Shown: piece by piece, positions 14,813-22,365 of the stretch
Layout: the number at the start of each line of letters is the position of its first letter
Position numbering within the stretch: position 1 is the first letter of the stretch
Assembly (NCBI GenBank): GCA_016185725.1
Contig: JACPNA010000023.1
Coordinates: forward strand, 1 to 41,539
Origin: Candidatus Woesearchaeota archaeon
GTDB lineage: Archaea; Nanobdellota; Nanobdellia; Woesearchaeales; GW2011-AR9
Length of the DNA: 41,539 nucleotides
Reading direction: 5' to 3'
Program-made: the position numbers and the translations under genes
Notes under the pieces: model-generated
Databases searched by the model: none
What the model saw: the letters and a program-made list of their open reading frames with translations, nothing else
What the model was told of the DNA's origin: nothing

Positions 14813-15439
14813 ATGGACATCTTCGAACTAAAAAAAGAACAATACAAACTAGCCCAAAAGATTCAGCTAAACGACGTTTTTAATAAACCAAAAACCATTG
14901 CCGGCACCGCGTGTGTACAAACGAAAGACCATAAACTTCTTGCCTGTATTGTTGTCTGTGAATATCCTTCTATGAACGTTATTGAAAAATCAACCTACCT
15001 CCTCCCCAACCCTCTCCCCTACAAAACAGGATTTACTGCTTACCGAGAAATGCCTGCCTTAATTGAAGCCTATAATCAACTAAATCAAGAACCAGACCTT
15101 CTTTTAGTCGAAGGTGAAGGCATTCCCCATCCTAGAAAACTCGGCATTGCTTCTCATCTAGGATTAGCGCTAAACAAATCCACAATAGGCGTACAAGATA
15201 AACTTCCGTTTGGTCAAATACATCAGGGCAAAATTGTGGTTAACCAAGAAATTATGGGCTTTGAAATTAAAACGCGAGAACATTCCAATCCACTATACAT
15301 CTCCCCCGGACATTTAATCACCTTAGGATCAACCTTAAACATCATTCCACAAACCATTCAATATCCGCATAAAATGCCCGAACCAATACATATAGCCAAT
15401 AAAATCGCTAAGAAAAAAATGAAAGAGTTAGAACAATAA
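14813..15439 (+). CDS. nfi: Endonuclease V-family protein with altered active site
   Basis: The 208-residue protein aligns by eye with endonuclease V along its whole length. It has the PYxxG segment (PYKTGFTAYRE, 69-79), PDLLLVEGEGIPHPRKLGIA and the C-terminal PGH motif. Endonuclease V cleaves DNA or RNA near deoxyinosine/inosine using Asp-Glu-Asp plus His. Here the first Asp (GVD in the family) is Ala33 in AGTAC, and the second Asp is Glu100 (LVEGEG). Glu79 and the PGH His remain. Catalysis may be lost or changed while nucleic-acid binding is kept. The stop is one base before the next ATG, so it is co-transcribed with the secreted HExxH protein. Confidence 0.8.
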   Translation: MDIFELKKEQYKLAQKIQLNDVFNKPKTIAGTACVQTKDHKLLACIVVCEYPSMNVIEKSTYLLPNPLPYKTGFTAYREMPALIEAYNQLNQEPDLLLVEGEGIPHPRKLGIASHLGLALNKSTIGVQDKLPFGQIHQGKIVVNQEIMGFEIKTREHSNPLYISPGHLITLGSTLNIIPQTIQYPHKMPEPIHIANKIAKKKMKELEQ

Positions 15440-15440
15440 A

Positions 15441-16274
15441 ATGTCCTTAAAAGAAAAATTAACCTCTACCCTCCTTGCCTTAAGCCTCGTCTACTCTCCC
15501 TTTTCTTCTTATGCTCTTCCACCATCAACAAAATCAAAAAGGGCTCCTCAAACTTCTTCACATAAATATTTTCGGATATATGAACCTCTCTTAGAAAAAG
15601 TAACAAAAGAAAAACCTGTGCCTGCTAACCATGTTTTTTTAATGAACACAAAACAATTGCACCAAAAATGTAAAAGACTTGACACTATGGGTTGTTATAC
15701 TCCTAATGAAGATAAGATTTATATCGAAAAAGAAGTACCCCCAATTATAACCAATTTGATTATACCTATTAAATCACATTTTCCTTATAAATGTAAGAAT
15801 AATGTCACCTACTCTGACATTTCCATTTTTCACCTCTGGGTTTGGCTTCACGAACAAGGACATCATTTTGATCGCCAATATAATGGGGACAAAGAGGTAT
15901 TTGCTAACACGTTTGCACTTTCTGCTCTCGAATACTTAATTGGAACAAATAATGGTTCAATAGATTCACGCTTACTTAACTTAACTCTCCAAACGCTGCA
16001 TGTTTATTATAAAACATACTTATATAATAATGAACACAAAAAAGAAAAAAGAGGAGATTATATTAAATATTATCTTGACTCAGAAGAAATAATTCTAGCT
16101 CTTCTCGCTCTACCTTCTATCAATTCTCTGAAAACCCTGCATCGCCACGTTCAATTTATGCCTTTAGTCGATCTTCGTTCAGAAATATACGCAAACCTTG
16201 GCAATCTTAATACCGGAGCAGCAAAATTAGAACAGTTAGTGAATAAAATAACTGATTTTAAAAAATGCCCCTAA
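15441..16274 (+). CDS. Secreted zinc-metalloprotease-like protein (HExxH)
   Basis: The 277-residue protein begins with a signal-peptide-like segment (LTSTLLALSLVYSPFSSYAL). It carries HEQGH at 137-141 with Glu152 in KEVFANTFA downstream. This HExxH...ExxxxxFA arrangement resembles ImmA/IrrE-type and related gluzincins. Pairs of Cys (CKRLDTMGC, and CKNN around 121) suggest an extracellular location. The overall family is not recognised. It starts one base after the endonuclease V stop, so coupling is likely, although a joint function is not obvious. Activity is plausible since all three zinc-ligand candidates are present. Confidence 0.65.
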   Translation: MSLKEKLTSTLLALSLVYSPFSSYALPPSTKSKRAPQTSSHKYFRIYEPLLEKVTKEKPVPANHVFLMNTKQLHQKCKRLDTMGCYTPNEDKIYIEKEVPPIITNLIIPIKSHFPYKCKNNVTYSDISIFHLWVWLHEQGHHFDRQYNGDKEVFANTFALSALEYLIGTNNGSIDSRLLNLTLQTLHVYYKTYLYNNEHKKEKRGDYIKYYLDSEEIILALLALPSINSLKTLHRHVQFMPLVDLRSEIYANLGNLNTGAAKLEQLVNKITDFKKCP

Positions 16275-16318
16275 CCATTCTACTCAATTACATATCTCCT
16301 TCGGGATATAATAATGAA

Positions 16319-16438
16319 AGCCCCATGAGGGATTTGAACCCCCAACCTCCTGATAACCCGAATATTTTTTCTTTTGGAATTATATCATCCAATAGTGGCT
16401 TTACAAGTCAGGTACTCTAGCCACTGAGCTACTGGGGC
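16319..16438 (-). tRNA. tRNA-Thr(TGT) with a 47-nt anticodon-loop intron
   Basis: Minus-strand exons 16438-16402 and 16354-16319 form a cloverleaf. Acceptor is GCCCCAG / ATGGGGC (7:66 mismatched), D-arm GCTC/GAGT, anticodon stem CCTGA/TCAGG, loop CTTGTAA (anticodon TGT), T-arm GGGGG TTCAAAT CCCTC, U73. The intron lies at 37/38. The splice motif has 3-nt bulges TAA and TTA and central helix CTTG/CGGG with two G-U pairs. G1-C72, C2-G71 and U73 fit archaeal tRNA-Thr. Confidence 0.9.
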
Positions 16439-16944
16439 ACACTTTTGCCTTTTCTCGCCGTAGGCTCACGAACGCCAAATCGTAATTTACCCCCTTACAT
16501 TAAGGGCATAAGAAGTCAATCTGTCCCATAATTCAATGTTGTTCTTCATCGAAGCATTATTTTTTTGTTTTGGCACGCTATTTTGCAGAGATTCATGATC
16601 AGGTGGGATTGCCAGTATACACTTTTGGTAATTGTGGGACGGCTTCTGTTGTTATACGTAATTTTTTTGTCACCTTGTTGCACAACTTTCTCGATGAGTT
16701 TTTGCTCTCCCATACAAAGCTCGAGCAAAAGAAAACTATGTTTTCCGCCTCTTCGAGAAAGCAGGGGATATAAATTCGAAAATGCTAACTGTTACTAACT
16801 TCGTTTAATCGATAAAAGAAAAAACGGAGGAAATTGCTACGCAACTATTCTCTAACGTTGATTAAACGGCTCATAAGTTCGCCAAAATTTTTACTTTCTT
16901 AAAAAAAACGAGGGGAGTTCCTAACAACCAAATCGGGCGGGCAT
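16439..16944. other. Intergenic region with weak ORF and a long inverted repeat
   Basis: No convincing gene is present. A plus-strand frame from TTG 16570 to 16773 (MARYFAEIHDQVGLPVYTFG...) has protein-like composition at its start but no promoter or good start. It may be a gene fragment. CGTTTAATC (16802-16810) and GATTAAACG (16861-16869) form a 9-bp inverted repeat around an inner TTGCTACGCAA hairpin. The minus-strand operon at 16945-18262 ends into this region with C-rich (16934-16944) and T-rich (16902-16914) blocks. Confidence 0.4.
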
Positions 16945-17502
16945 TTACGACGACTTTACAAACTGAGAGATGACTCTTTCTTTCATTCTTTCTCTTCTTG
17001 CAGTATCTATCTCATCAGAACAAAATGATCTAACGAACAAACCGGGGCACGTTCCTGCTCGTATATCTACAGTCCCTACTCCTGAGATTGCTGGTAATAC
17101 ATAAATATCTCTATGGGCATAATAAGAATTTGATCTATTCTCTCGACCAGACAATAGTAATCTTCCATTTTCTTGTCTTACTGAGTGAGCAATTATGCCT
17201 GCAAGTGTTTTAGTGACATAATTATTAACAAAAGATTCTATATGAGCACTTTTACACTCTCTTGCTTCCGCTCTTTTATATCCTTCTTCCTGTAAAATAC
17301 TTTTTGGTAAAAAATGTTCCCGAACATCAGCAATAGGGTGTGGATTTGTAGGATTTGTTAAATTCATGCTAAAGCGAATTTTTTCTCCAGAACCTGACGC
17401 TAGTCCAATTACCTCTAAATTAAGCAACAATTCGTAATGAAAATCTTCTGAGTTATATGGATATGGCACAGTTCCGGTTTCTGGTAAGTTTAGTTCAAGC
17501 AT
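16945..17502 (-). CDS. Uncharacterised protein, third gene of a minus-strand operon
   Basis: The 185-residue soluble protein has beta-rich segments, two Cys near the C-terminus (GTCPGLFVRSFCSDE) and an Arg-rich end (TARRERMKERV). The middle part (VNNYVTKTLAGIIAHSVRQE) looks helical. No family is recognised. The ATG is 2 bp after the stop of the preceding gene, with GGTGA in that gene's last codons as a likely ribosome-binding site. Codon choice is less A/T-driven than in the housekeeping genes, which hints at horizontal origin. Confidence 0.7.
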   Translation of the reverse strand: MLELNLPETGTVPYPYNSEDFHYELLLNLEVIGLASGSGEKIRFSMNLTNPTNPHPIADVREHFLPKSILQEEGYKRAEARECKSAHIESFVNNYVTKTLAGIIAHSVRQENGRLLLSGRENRSNSYYAHRDIYVLPAISGVGTVDIRAGTCPGLFVRSFCSDEIDTARRERMKERVISQFVKSS

Positions 17503-17504
17503 TT

Positions 17505-18005
17505 TTATTCACCCAATCTTACTCCAGCTAAATCTGTAAGCATATTTCTTACAGACATTGGTAGATAGTTTTCTTTTTCTAAAATAAGTTCTAAGAGCTG
17601 TAAATCTCCGTTCGCCCAAAAATTTCGGCTGTGATCGAGATGCATTGGACAATGGTCTCCTGACACCCAGCACTCTTTTGTTTCTCTAATCAGGGATTTC
17701 ATATTCTCTCTTAATTCTTCCCCAGTAATCTCTATATCTTTGGAAATATATCGGTTATAACTTCGGAGGATATATACTCCTTTTCTGGAATACTTCCCAA
17801 AAAGCGATCCTTGGTGAAAAGAATTATGACCGTCACTATCACCATGAAAAACACGATGCCTATGTAGTTCTATTTCTACCTCATCTGCACTTATGTTATA
17901 CACTATCGTGCCAAGATCATTATTAAGACTGGGTGGTTCTCTTGTTGGAGTATCCACTATTCTAATCGTACCTTCAATTGTAGTTTTCCATTTATATTCT
18001 GTCAT
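17505..18005 (-). CDS. Uncharacterised His/Asp-rich protein, second gene of the operon
   Basis: The 166-residue soluble protein is notable for His-rich stretches: ELHRHRVFHGDSDGHNSFHQ (about 51-70) and SGDHCPMHLDHSRNFWANGD (about 115-134). These could bind metal. No family is recognised. It overlaps the preceding membrane gene by 4 bp (ATGA), so the two are translationally coupled. Candidate roles such as a metal-dependent hydrolase or a viral-type accessory protein cannot be separated from the sequence. Confidence 0.7.
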   Translation of the reverse strand: MTEYKWKTTIEGTIRIVDTPTREPPSLNNDLGTIVYNISADEVEIELHRHRVFHGDSDGHNSFHQGSLFGKYSRKGVYILRSYNRYISKDIEITGEELRENMKSLIRETKECWVSGDHCPMHLDHSRNFWANGDLQLLELILEKENYLPMSVRNMLTDLAGVRLGE

Positions 18006-18262
18006 CTTTCATCGCTACTCTTATTTTCAAAATATTTACCTATTCCATATATGGTTGCTCCGGTAAGAGTTTGACTAGTGGCAACGAGACCTCCAAATAA
18101 ATAAAGTTGAGATACTTCAGGTTTATCAATCACACCAGCTCCGATGTAAAGTGCAAGTGTAATAGGAACCCCTACAAGTAGGCAAGACTCTCCAGCCATT
18201 TTCATTCCTTTCGGATCAAATCCTTCTTTCAACGCTTCTTTAATTTTGTCTGTAAGTGTCAT
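18002..18262 (-). CDS. Small two-helix membrane protein, first gene of the operon
   Basis: The 86-residue protein has hydrophobic segments at about 26-43 (CLLVGVPITLALYIGAGVI) and 53-72 (LYLFGGLVATSQTLTGATIY). It has an amphipathic N-terminus and a charged tail (KYFENKSSDER). No family is recognised. It leads an operon with two soluble unknown proteins. The promoter region (18263-18429) is shared with the divergent AbiE genes and contains a perfect palindrome. Confidence 0.65.
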   Translation of the reverse strand: MTLTDKIKEALKEGFDPKGMKMAGESCLLVGVPITLALYIGAGVIDKPEVSQLYLFGGLVATSQTLTGATIYGIGKYFENKSSDER

Positions 18263-18343
18263 CTTTCATCACTAACCAATAGATAGCCCTAACTCATATA
18301 TCAAACTTACTATCGAAAATATTGACAAATCAGTAAAATTTAT

Positions 18344-18367
18344 AAATATTAAACCTATTTAATATTT
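18344..18367. promoter_or_regulatory. Palindromic operator candidate between AbiE and the divergent operon
   Basis: AAATATTAAA (18344-18353) CCTA TTTAATATTT (18358-18367) is a perfect 10-bp inverted repeat. It lies about 20 bp upstream of the AbiEi TATA box (TTTATATATAAAA, 18388-18400) and 63 bp before its ATG. AbiEi antitoxins are known to bind inverted repeats upstream of their operon, so autoregulation is the obvious suggestion. Confidence 0.5.
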
Positions 18368-18429
18368 GGACTTTAAATAACCAAAACATTTATATATAAA
18401 ATGTAACTAACATTACTTAATGGGTAATA

Positions 18430-19236
18430 ATGGTAACAAAAAAAACAGAACGGAGAGCAGGACTGGGAAAAAAATCATCTCAATTACTTTCAGAACTGGC
18501 AGAAAACAATAAACCTATTTTTACTGTAGATGATGCTGTAACCGTCCTTAAAGAAAAGAAATCATCAGTCACCAAGCTTCTTCACGACTTAACCAGAAAC
18601 AAATGGCTTTTTCGCTTAAGCAGAGGCAAATATTTAATTCTACCTTTAGAAGCAGGCGTTAAGCCCGAATTTACCGAGCACGAATTTATTATTGCTTCTA
18701 AGTTGATCGAACATTATTATATTTCGTATTGGTCTGCTCTCAATTACTACGGTTTTACCGAACAGGTCTCCAAAACCGTTTTTGTAGCTACCCCTAAAAG
18801 AAAAAGAGAAATGAATCTTTTAGGGCTAAAAATCAAGTTTATTACCATAAAGAAAGACAAATTTTTCGGCTTTAAGAAGATTTTAGTAAATAACCGCCCA
18901 GTTAATATCGCCGATAAAGAAAAAGGCATTGTTGATTGTCTTGATTTACCCAGAAATTGCGGAGGAATTGTTGAAGTGATTAAAGCTATTGATTCTGCCA
19001 AAGAAGAGTTGGACTTTAGAAAATTAAAAGATTATGCAAAAAGAATGAAAAACCAGGCAATCATGAATAGATTAGGTTATATTTTAGAATTGCTCGGCAT
19101 TGAAACAAGATTTAAAGCAGGCAAACATTATGTCTTTTTAGATCCTCTCATTAAGAACAAAATCAGTTATAATGCAAAATGGAAGATCATTGAGAATATT
19201 CCTAAAACAGATTTGTTGTCATGGAGGGAACACTAA
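18430..19236 (+). CDS. abiEi: AbiEi-family antitoxin / transcriptional regulator
   Basis: The 268-residue protein has an N-terminal winged-helix (ELAENNKPIFTVDDAVTVLK through SRGKYLILPLEAG, about 20-80). The AbiEi C-terminal domain follows, with the characteristic ISYWSALNYYGFTEQVSKTV (about 100-119). It is the antitoxin of a type IV toxin-antitoxin module and represses its own operon by DNA binding. Its stop overlaps the toxin ATG by one base (TAATG). A TATA box lies at 18388-18400 and an operator-like palindrome at 18344-18367. The length is usual for the family. Confidence 0.85.
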   Translation: MVTKKTERRAGLGKKSSQLLSELAENNKPIFTVDDAVTVLKEKKSSVTKLLHDLTRNKWLFRLSRGKYLILPLEAGVKPEFTEHEFIIASKLIEHYYISYWSALNYYGFTEQVSKTVFVATPKRKREMNLLGLKIKFITIKKDKFFGFKKILVNNRPVNIADKEKGIVDCLDLPRNCGGIVEVIKAIDSAKEELDFRKLKDYAKRMKNQAIMNRLGYILELLGIETRFKAGKHYVFLDPLIKNKISYNAKWKIIENIPKTDLLSWREH

Positions 19237-20030
19237 TGATTCCATTAAGTGAATTAAAAAGAATTGCCGCGAAGCAAAAAATAGCCCTTAGCGTCGTAGA
19301 GAAAGATTATGCACTTACCTTGGTCTTGTATGGTTTATCTAGAACAGAATTCAAGAAATATTTTGTTTTCAAGGGCGGAACTGCCCTCAGAAAGATATAT
19401 TTCCCAGACTGGCGATATTCAGAGGATTTAGATTTTACTCTTTCTAAAAAATTTAACAATGATGAGTTAAGAGCGGTAATCGATAAAATAAACACTTTTC
19501 TCTCAGAAAGTGTGGGAATGACTCTTAATATTAAATCATTGCATTCAAATCCGGAATATGCCCAAATAAAAGTGCAATTTCTCGGACCTCTTAACAACAA
19601 AAACACTATTAAGCTGGACCTTAGTTTTAATGAGCCAATAATTCTAACTCCCAAGAACGAAGATATCCATTCGGAATATTCCGACAAAGAAAAGCATAGT
19701 CTATTGGTCTATCCACTGGAAGAAATTTTGGCAGAAAAAATAAGAAGCATTCTACAAAGAGCTAAAACTCGTGATTATTATGATGTTTGGAAAATATTAA
19801 AATTACACCATAACAAGATAAATGCAGATTTGCTTCATGACGTTCTGATTAAAAAATGCCGGGCTAAAAATTTGGATTTTAACAAAGATCACTTATTCAG
19901 TTCCGAAAGAATTAAACCAGCTCAGGAGTATTGGGAAAAGTCATTAGCCCATCAAATTAGCAATCTTCCTGATTTTCAGACCGTTGTCAGCGAGTGCAAG
20001 AGCTTAATCAATAAATTCCTGAGAATATAA
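19236..20030 (+). CDS. abiEii: AbiEii/AbiGii-family nucleotidyltransferase toxin
   Basis: I start at ATG 19236, overlapping the AbiEi stop and preceded by GGAGG (19223-19227), rather than the ATG five codons upstream. The 264-residue protein carries the nucleotidyltransferase signature GGTALRKIYF (47-56) with RYSEDLDF (60-67). The later motifs DLSFNEP and EEILAEKIRSILQRAKTRDY-YDVW are also present. AbiEii toxins transfer nucleotides to tRNA or other acceptors and block growth; partnered with AbiEi they give phage resistance. Catalytic residues appear intact. It is followed one base later by the regulator at 20032. Confidence 0.9.
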   Translation: MIPLSELKRIAAKQKIALSVVEKDYALTLVLYGLSRTEFKKYFVFKGGTALRKIYFPDWRYSEDLDFTLSKKFNNDELRAVIDKINTFLSESVGMTLNIKSLHSNPEYAQIKVQFLGPLNNKNTIKLDLSFNEPIILTPKNEDIHSEYSDKEKHSLLVYPLEEILAEKIRSILQRAKTRDYYDVWKILKLHHNKINADLLHDVLIKKCRAKNLDFNKDHLFSSERIKPAQEYWEKSLAHQISNLPDFQTVVSECKSLINKFLRI

Positions 20031-20031
20031 A

Positions 20032-20991
20032 GTGAACTTAGACCTCAAAGACAAGAAAATATTGTACGAGCTTGATTTGAACAGCCGCGCTACCTTAAAT
20101 GAAATTGCCAAGAAAGTCGGATTATCAAAGCAAGTAGTGGACTATCATCTGAAGAACCTTATTAAAGAGAGTGCCATTAAGCAGTTTTATACTGTAATCA
20201 ATTTCTCAAAATTGGGGTATACACAATATAAGCTTTACCTAAAATTTCAAAATGTAAATGTAGAGAAAGAAAAAGAGATTATTAATTATTGGACACAAAA
20301 TAAAAATTCTGTTTGGGTTGCCTCTTGCAGGGGAAGATGGGATTTAGCTACTTCCATTCTTGCTAGAGATATTAATGATTTTGGAGAAATTTTAAGCAAT
20401 TTTATTAACCAATATGGGCTTTTCGTCTTAGAAAAAGACGTTTTAATTACTCAAATAAGCCCTATTTTTACAAAAGCATATCTAACCGAGAAAAAAGAGA
20501 AGAAAAAGTTTACTTATGGTGGGAAAATAGAGCATTATGAGTTGGACGATATTGACATAAAGATTCTCAAGATTCTTTCAATAAATGCCCGCCTGACAAT
20601 TTTGGAGATGATAGACAAGCTGAACTTAACCAGAGATATCATAAATTACCGAATGAAAAAGTTAACCAAAGATAATATTCTCTCTCAATATCGAATTTCA
20701 ATAAATTTGGAGAAAATTAATTATAGACTTAATAAAATAATCATGCGTCTCCGTTCTCTAACACCAGAAAAAGAAAAACAACTTATTACTTATGTTGCTT
20801 CTCATCCTCATGGAATGCAATACCTAAAACTTATCGGCTCGTGGGATGTAGAATTAGAATTTGAAGTTAAAGACGATGAACAACTGCATGAGATTTTACT
20901 AGAAATAAGAAATCAATTTTCAGAGATTATTAGAGACTATGACACCTTACTAATCCGACAGGAACATAAACTAAACTACTATCCTTTCTGA
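20032..20991 (+). CDS. Tandem Lrp/AsnC-family regulator
   Basis: The 319-residue protein contains two consecutive Lrp-type modules. The first has an AsnC helix-turn-helix (LNEIAKKVGLSKQVVDYHLK, 22-41) and a RAM-like ligand domain to about 150. The second has another HTH (TILEMIDKLNLTRDIINYRM) and a second RAM-like domain to the end. Duplicated Lrp proteins occur in several DPANN archaea. It uses a GTG start one base after the AbiEii stop, so it is in the same transcript as the toxin-antitoxin pair. That linkage is not standard for AbiE and could indicate a third regulator or simple read-through. Confidence 0.8.
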   Translation: MNLDLKDKKILYELDLNSRATLNEIAKKVGLSKQVVDYHLKNLIKESAIKQFYTVINFSKLGYTQYKLYLKFQNVNVEKEKEIINYWTQNKNSVWVASCRGRWDLATSILARDINDFGEILSNFINQYGLFVLEKDVLITQISPIFTKAYLTEKKEKKKFTYGGKIEHYELDDIDIKILKILSINARLTILEMIDKLNLTRDIINYRMKKLTKDNILSQYRISINLEKINYRLNKIIMRLRSLTPEKEKQLITYVASHPHGMQYLKLIGSWDVELEFEVKDDEQLHEILLEIRNQFSEIIRDYDTLLIRQEHKLNYYPF

Positions 20992-21112
20992 ATGCCCACC
21001 CTTCTCATCTTAAACCTAAACGATAAAACGGAACCACCACATTTTCTTTTTAGAAAAAAGAAACAAAAAAGCGGGCGGGCAATCTCTCAAAATTAAATGG
21101 TCGTCGCTTCCA

Positions 21113-21354
21113 CTAGGTCTTTTTATCGGAGACGCTGACAAACAAAACTATGACCAATTGATCATAGATGAGATAATAAACTCGCCACTTATCATTCCTA
21201 AGTTCTCTGAACTATGGATCACCAAGAGTTTTACCCCGAGCATAGGATTTTCCTGCAATTTCTTTATCTGATTCTCAAATCTCTCTTTAATATCGGGAGA
21301 CGGTTGTTAAAATTTATACTAAAATTCACTGGTTTCCCTGAGTTCCCCTGCCAT
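21113..21354 (-). pseudogene. Degenerate RelE/ParE-family toxin gene
   Basis: From ATG 21354 one frame reads MAGELRETSEF, stop, YKF, stop, QPSPDIKERFENQIKKLQEN then PMLGVKLL. Near 21224 the similarity jumps frame to GDP, TAG, FRELRNDKWRVYYLIYDQLV then IVLFVSVSDKKT, stop at 21113. This is unmistakably RelE-like (GxPLGxxxFRELRxxKWRVYY...). At least three internal stops and one frameshift make it dead; one stop replaces the Trp expected after GDP. No antitoxin was recognised upstream. It is a clear relic in the accessory region. Confidence 0.8.
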
Positions 21355-21569
21355 ACTCTTAGAAAACAGAGAAACTTATTGAATCTTATGACAATGCAGC
21401 ACAATTCGAAAAGTGAATGATTTTCACATTTTTAAAATTTTTTCCATTCAAGTGCATGGAGATCCTTATGGATTTTGCAATCTTAGCCCGTTTCACCAGC
21501 TATTCACAAAAAATAACGAGGGAAAAAGTGAGTTATTTTAGATTTTTCCATCACTCAGAAAGTGAACTG

Positions 21570-21649
21570 TGCCGACAATGCGCCACTCAGTGGCGGTGCA
21601 ACGGTCAAATGCTCCGCCGAAAAACGCTCCGCATTTGCCCTACTCGGCA
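21570..21649. repeat. GC-rich three-stem palindromic element
   Basis: TGCCGA (21570-21575) pairs with TCGGCA (21644-21649). Inside are a near-continuous palindrome CGCCACT-C-AGTGGCG (21581-21595) and a stem CAAATGC (21606-21612) / GCATTTG (21631-21637). The surrounding 770-bp gene-poor stretch (20992-21765) otherwise holds only the RelE remnant and no credible gene. The high GC and nested stems contrast with the background and suggest a mobile or structured element. Confidence 0.5.
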
Positions 21650-21765
21650 TCCCCTGCCTCGTCGCACGTCACCGTGGCGCAATAAGAAAATATACTCACC
21701 AAGGATAGTATTGTATTTTGCAGAATATAAACACATAAATACCCCTAACCAACTAACCACTTTTG

Positions 21766-22029
21766 ATGGTAGAATACAGGTTAACAGTTGTCAAATTATC
21801 TGGTGATGGACCAAATGGTGGTTATCAAATTTTTCATTATCATAAAGCTCCTCAGTGGTATGTTCCGAATATGGATGAGGTTCTTATACATATGGGAAAA
21901 CTTCAACAGAATATTCCTTCAGCAATCAAACCAGAACCAACCCTCATTGGATTAAATGAAGATGAATCTAAACGCGTGATGAGAACTAGGGAATGGTTAT
22001 TAAAAAATGGACTGGAATTGAGAGTATAA
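21766..22029 (+). CDS. Small uncharacterised protein
   Basis: The 87-residue protein starts at ATG 21766 (MVEYRLTVVKLSGDGPNGGY) and has no membrane segments. Mixed alpha/beta composition, a GDGPNGG loop and a C-terminal helix (ESKRVMRTREWLLKNGLEL) give it a globular appearance. The family is not recognised. It stands alone between structured GC-rich stretches, so it may belong to an incoming element. Confidence 0.5.
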   Translation: MVEYRLTVVKLSGDGPNGGYQIFHYHKAPQWYVPNMDEVLIHMGKLQQNIPSAIKPEPTLIGLNEDESKRVMRTREWLLKNGLELRV

Positions 22030-22034
22030 CAAAA

Positions 22035-22184
22035 ATCCCACGGTGCCGAAATTCCAACGACTACTAACCAACTAAGAGGGGATTACCTTTCTACGTACTA
22101 ATCTATTGGGCTTCTGCCCTTGTCCGTCTTTTCACGACTTCCCGGCTTCACCTCGACCCCTACGTAAAGTAGAGGGAAGTTAAC
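22035..22184. ncRNA. GC-rich structured region, possible RNA or transposon end
   Basis: This stretch stands out by GC content from its AT-rich surroundings. It has a hairpin GGGC TTCT GCCC (around 22108-22119) and a terminal hairpin CCCCTAC (22157-22163) / GTAGAGGG (22069-offset: 22169-22176) with one bulged A. AAGTTAAC (22177-22184) follows. No coding frame is credible. The terminal hairpin plus GTTAAC resembles the minus-strand reading of 2589-2609, so the two may be related relics of IS200/IS605-type right ends. Downstream to 22365 only AT-rich DNA is seen; the rest of the gap to 22497 is the tRNA gene. Confidence 0.35.
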
Positions 22185-22365
22185 ATCGTTATGATTATCT
22201 CCAAAAAGATAAAATATTTAGTCTATTATTGATGCATAGTATTTATTTATCTAGGCATAAAAATGTTCATAAATGGTCATCAGAAATTAATTTTTCTAAT
22301 AGTAAATTTTTATTAAAATTAAAAGAATGGAAAACAACAAGATATTATCTACCTCTAAAATTAAG

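Noticed and set aside
16570-16773. Plus-strand frame MARYFAEIHDQVGL... as a real gene
   Set aside because: It has only a TTG start, no promoter and no recognisable end; it may be a fragment and is mentioned only under the intergenic entry.
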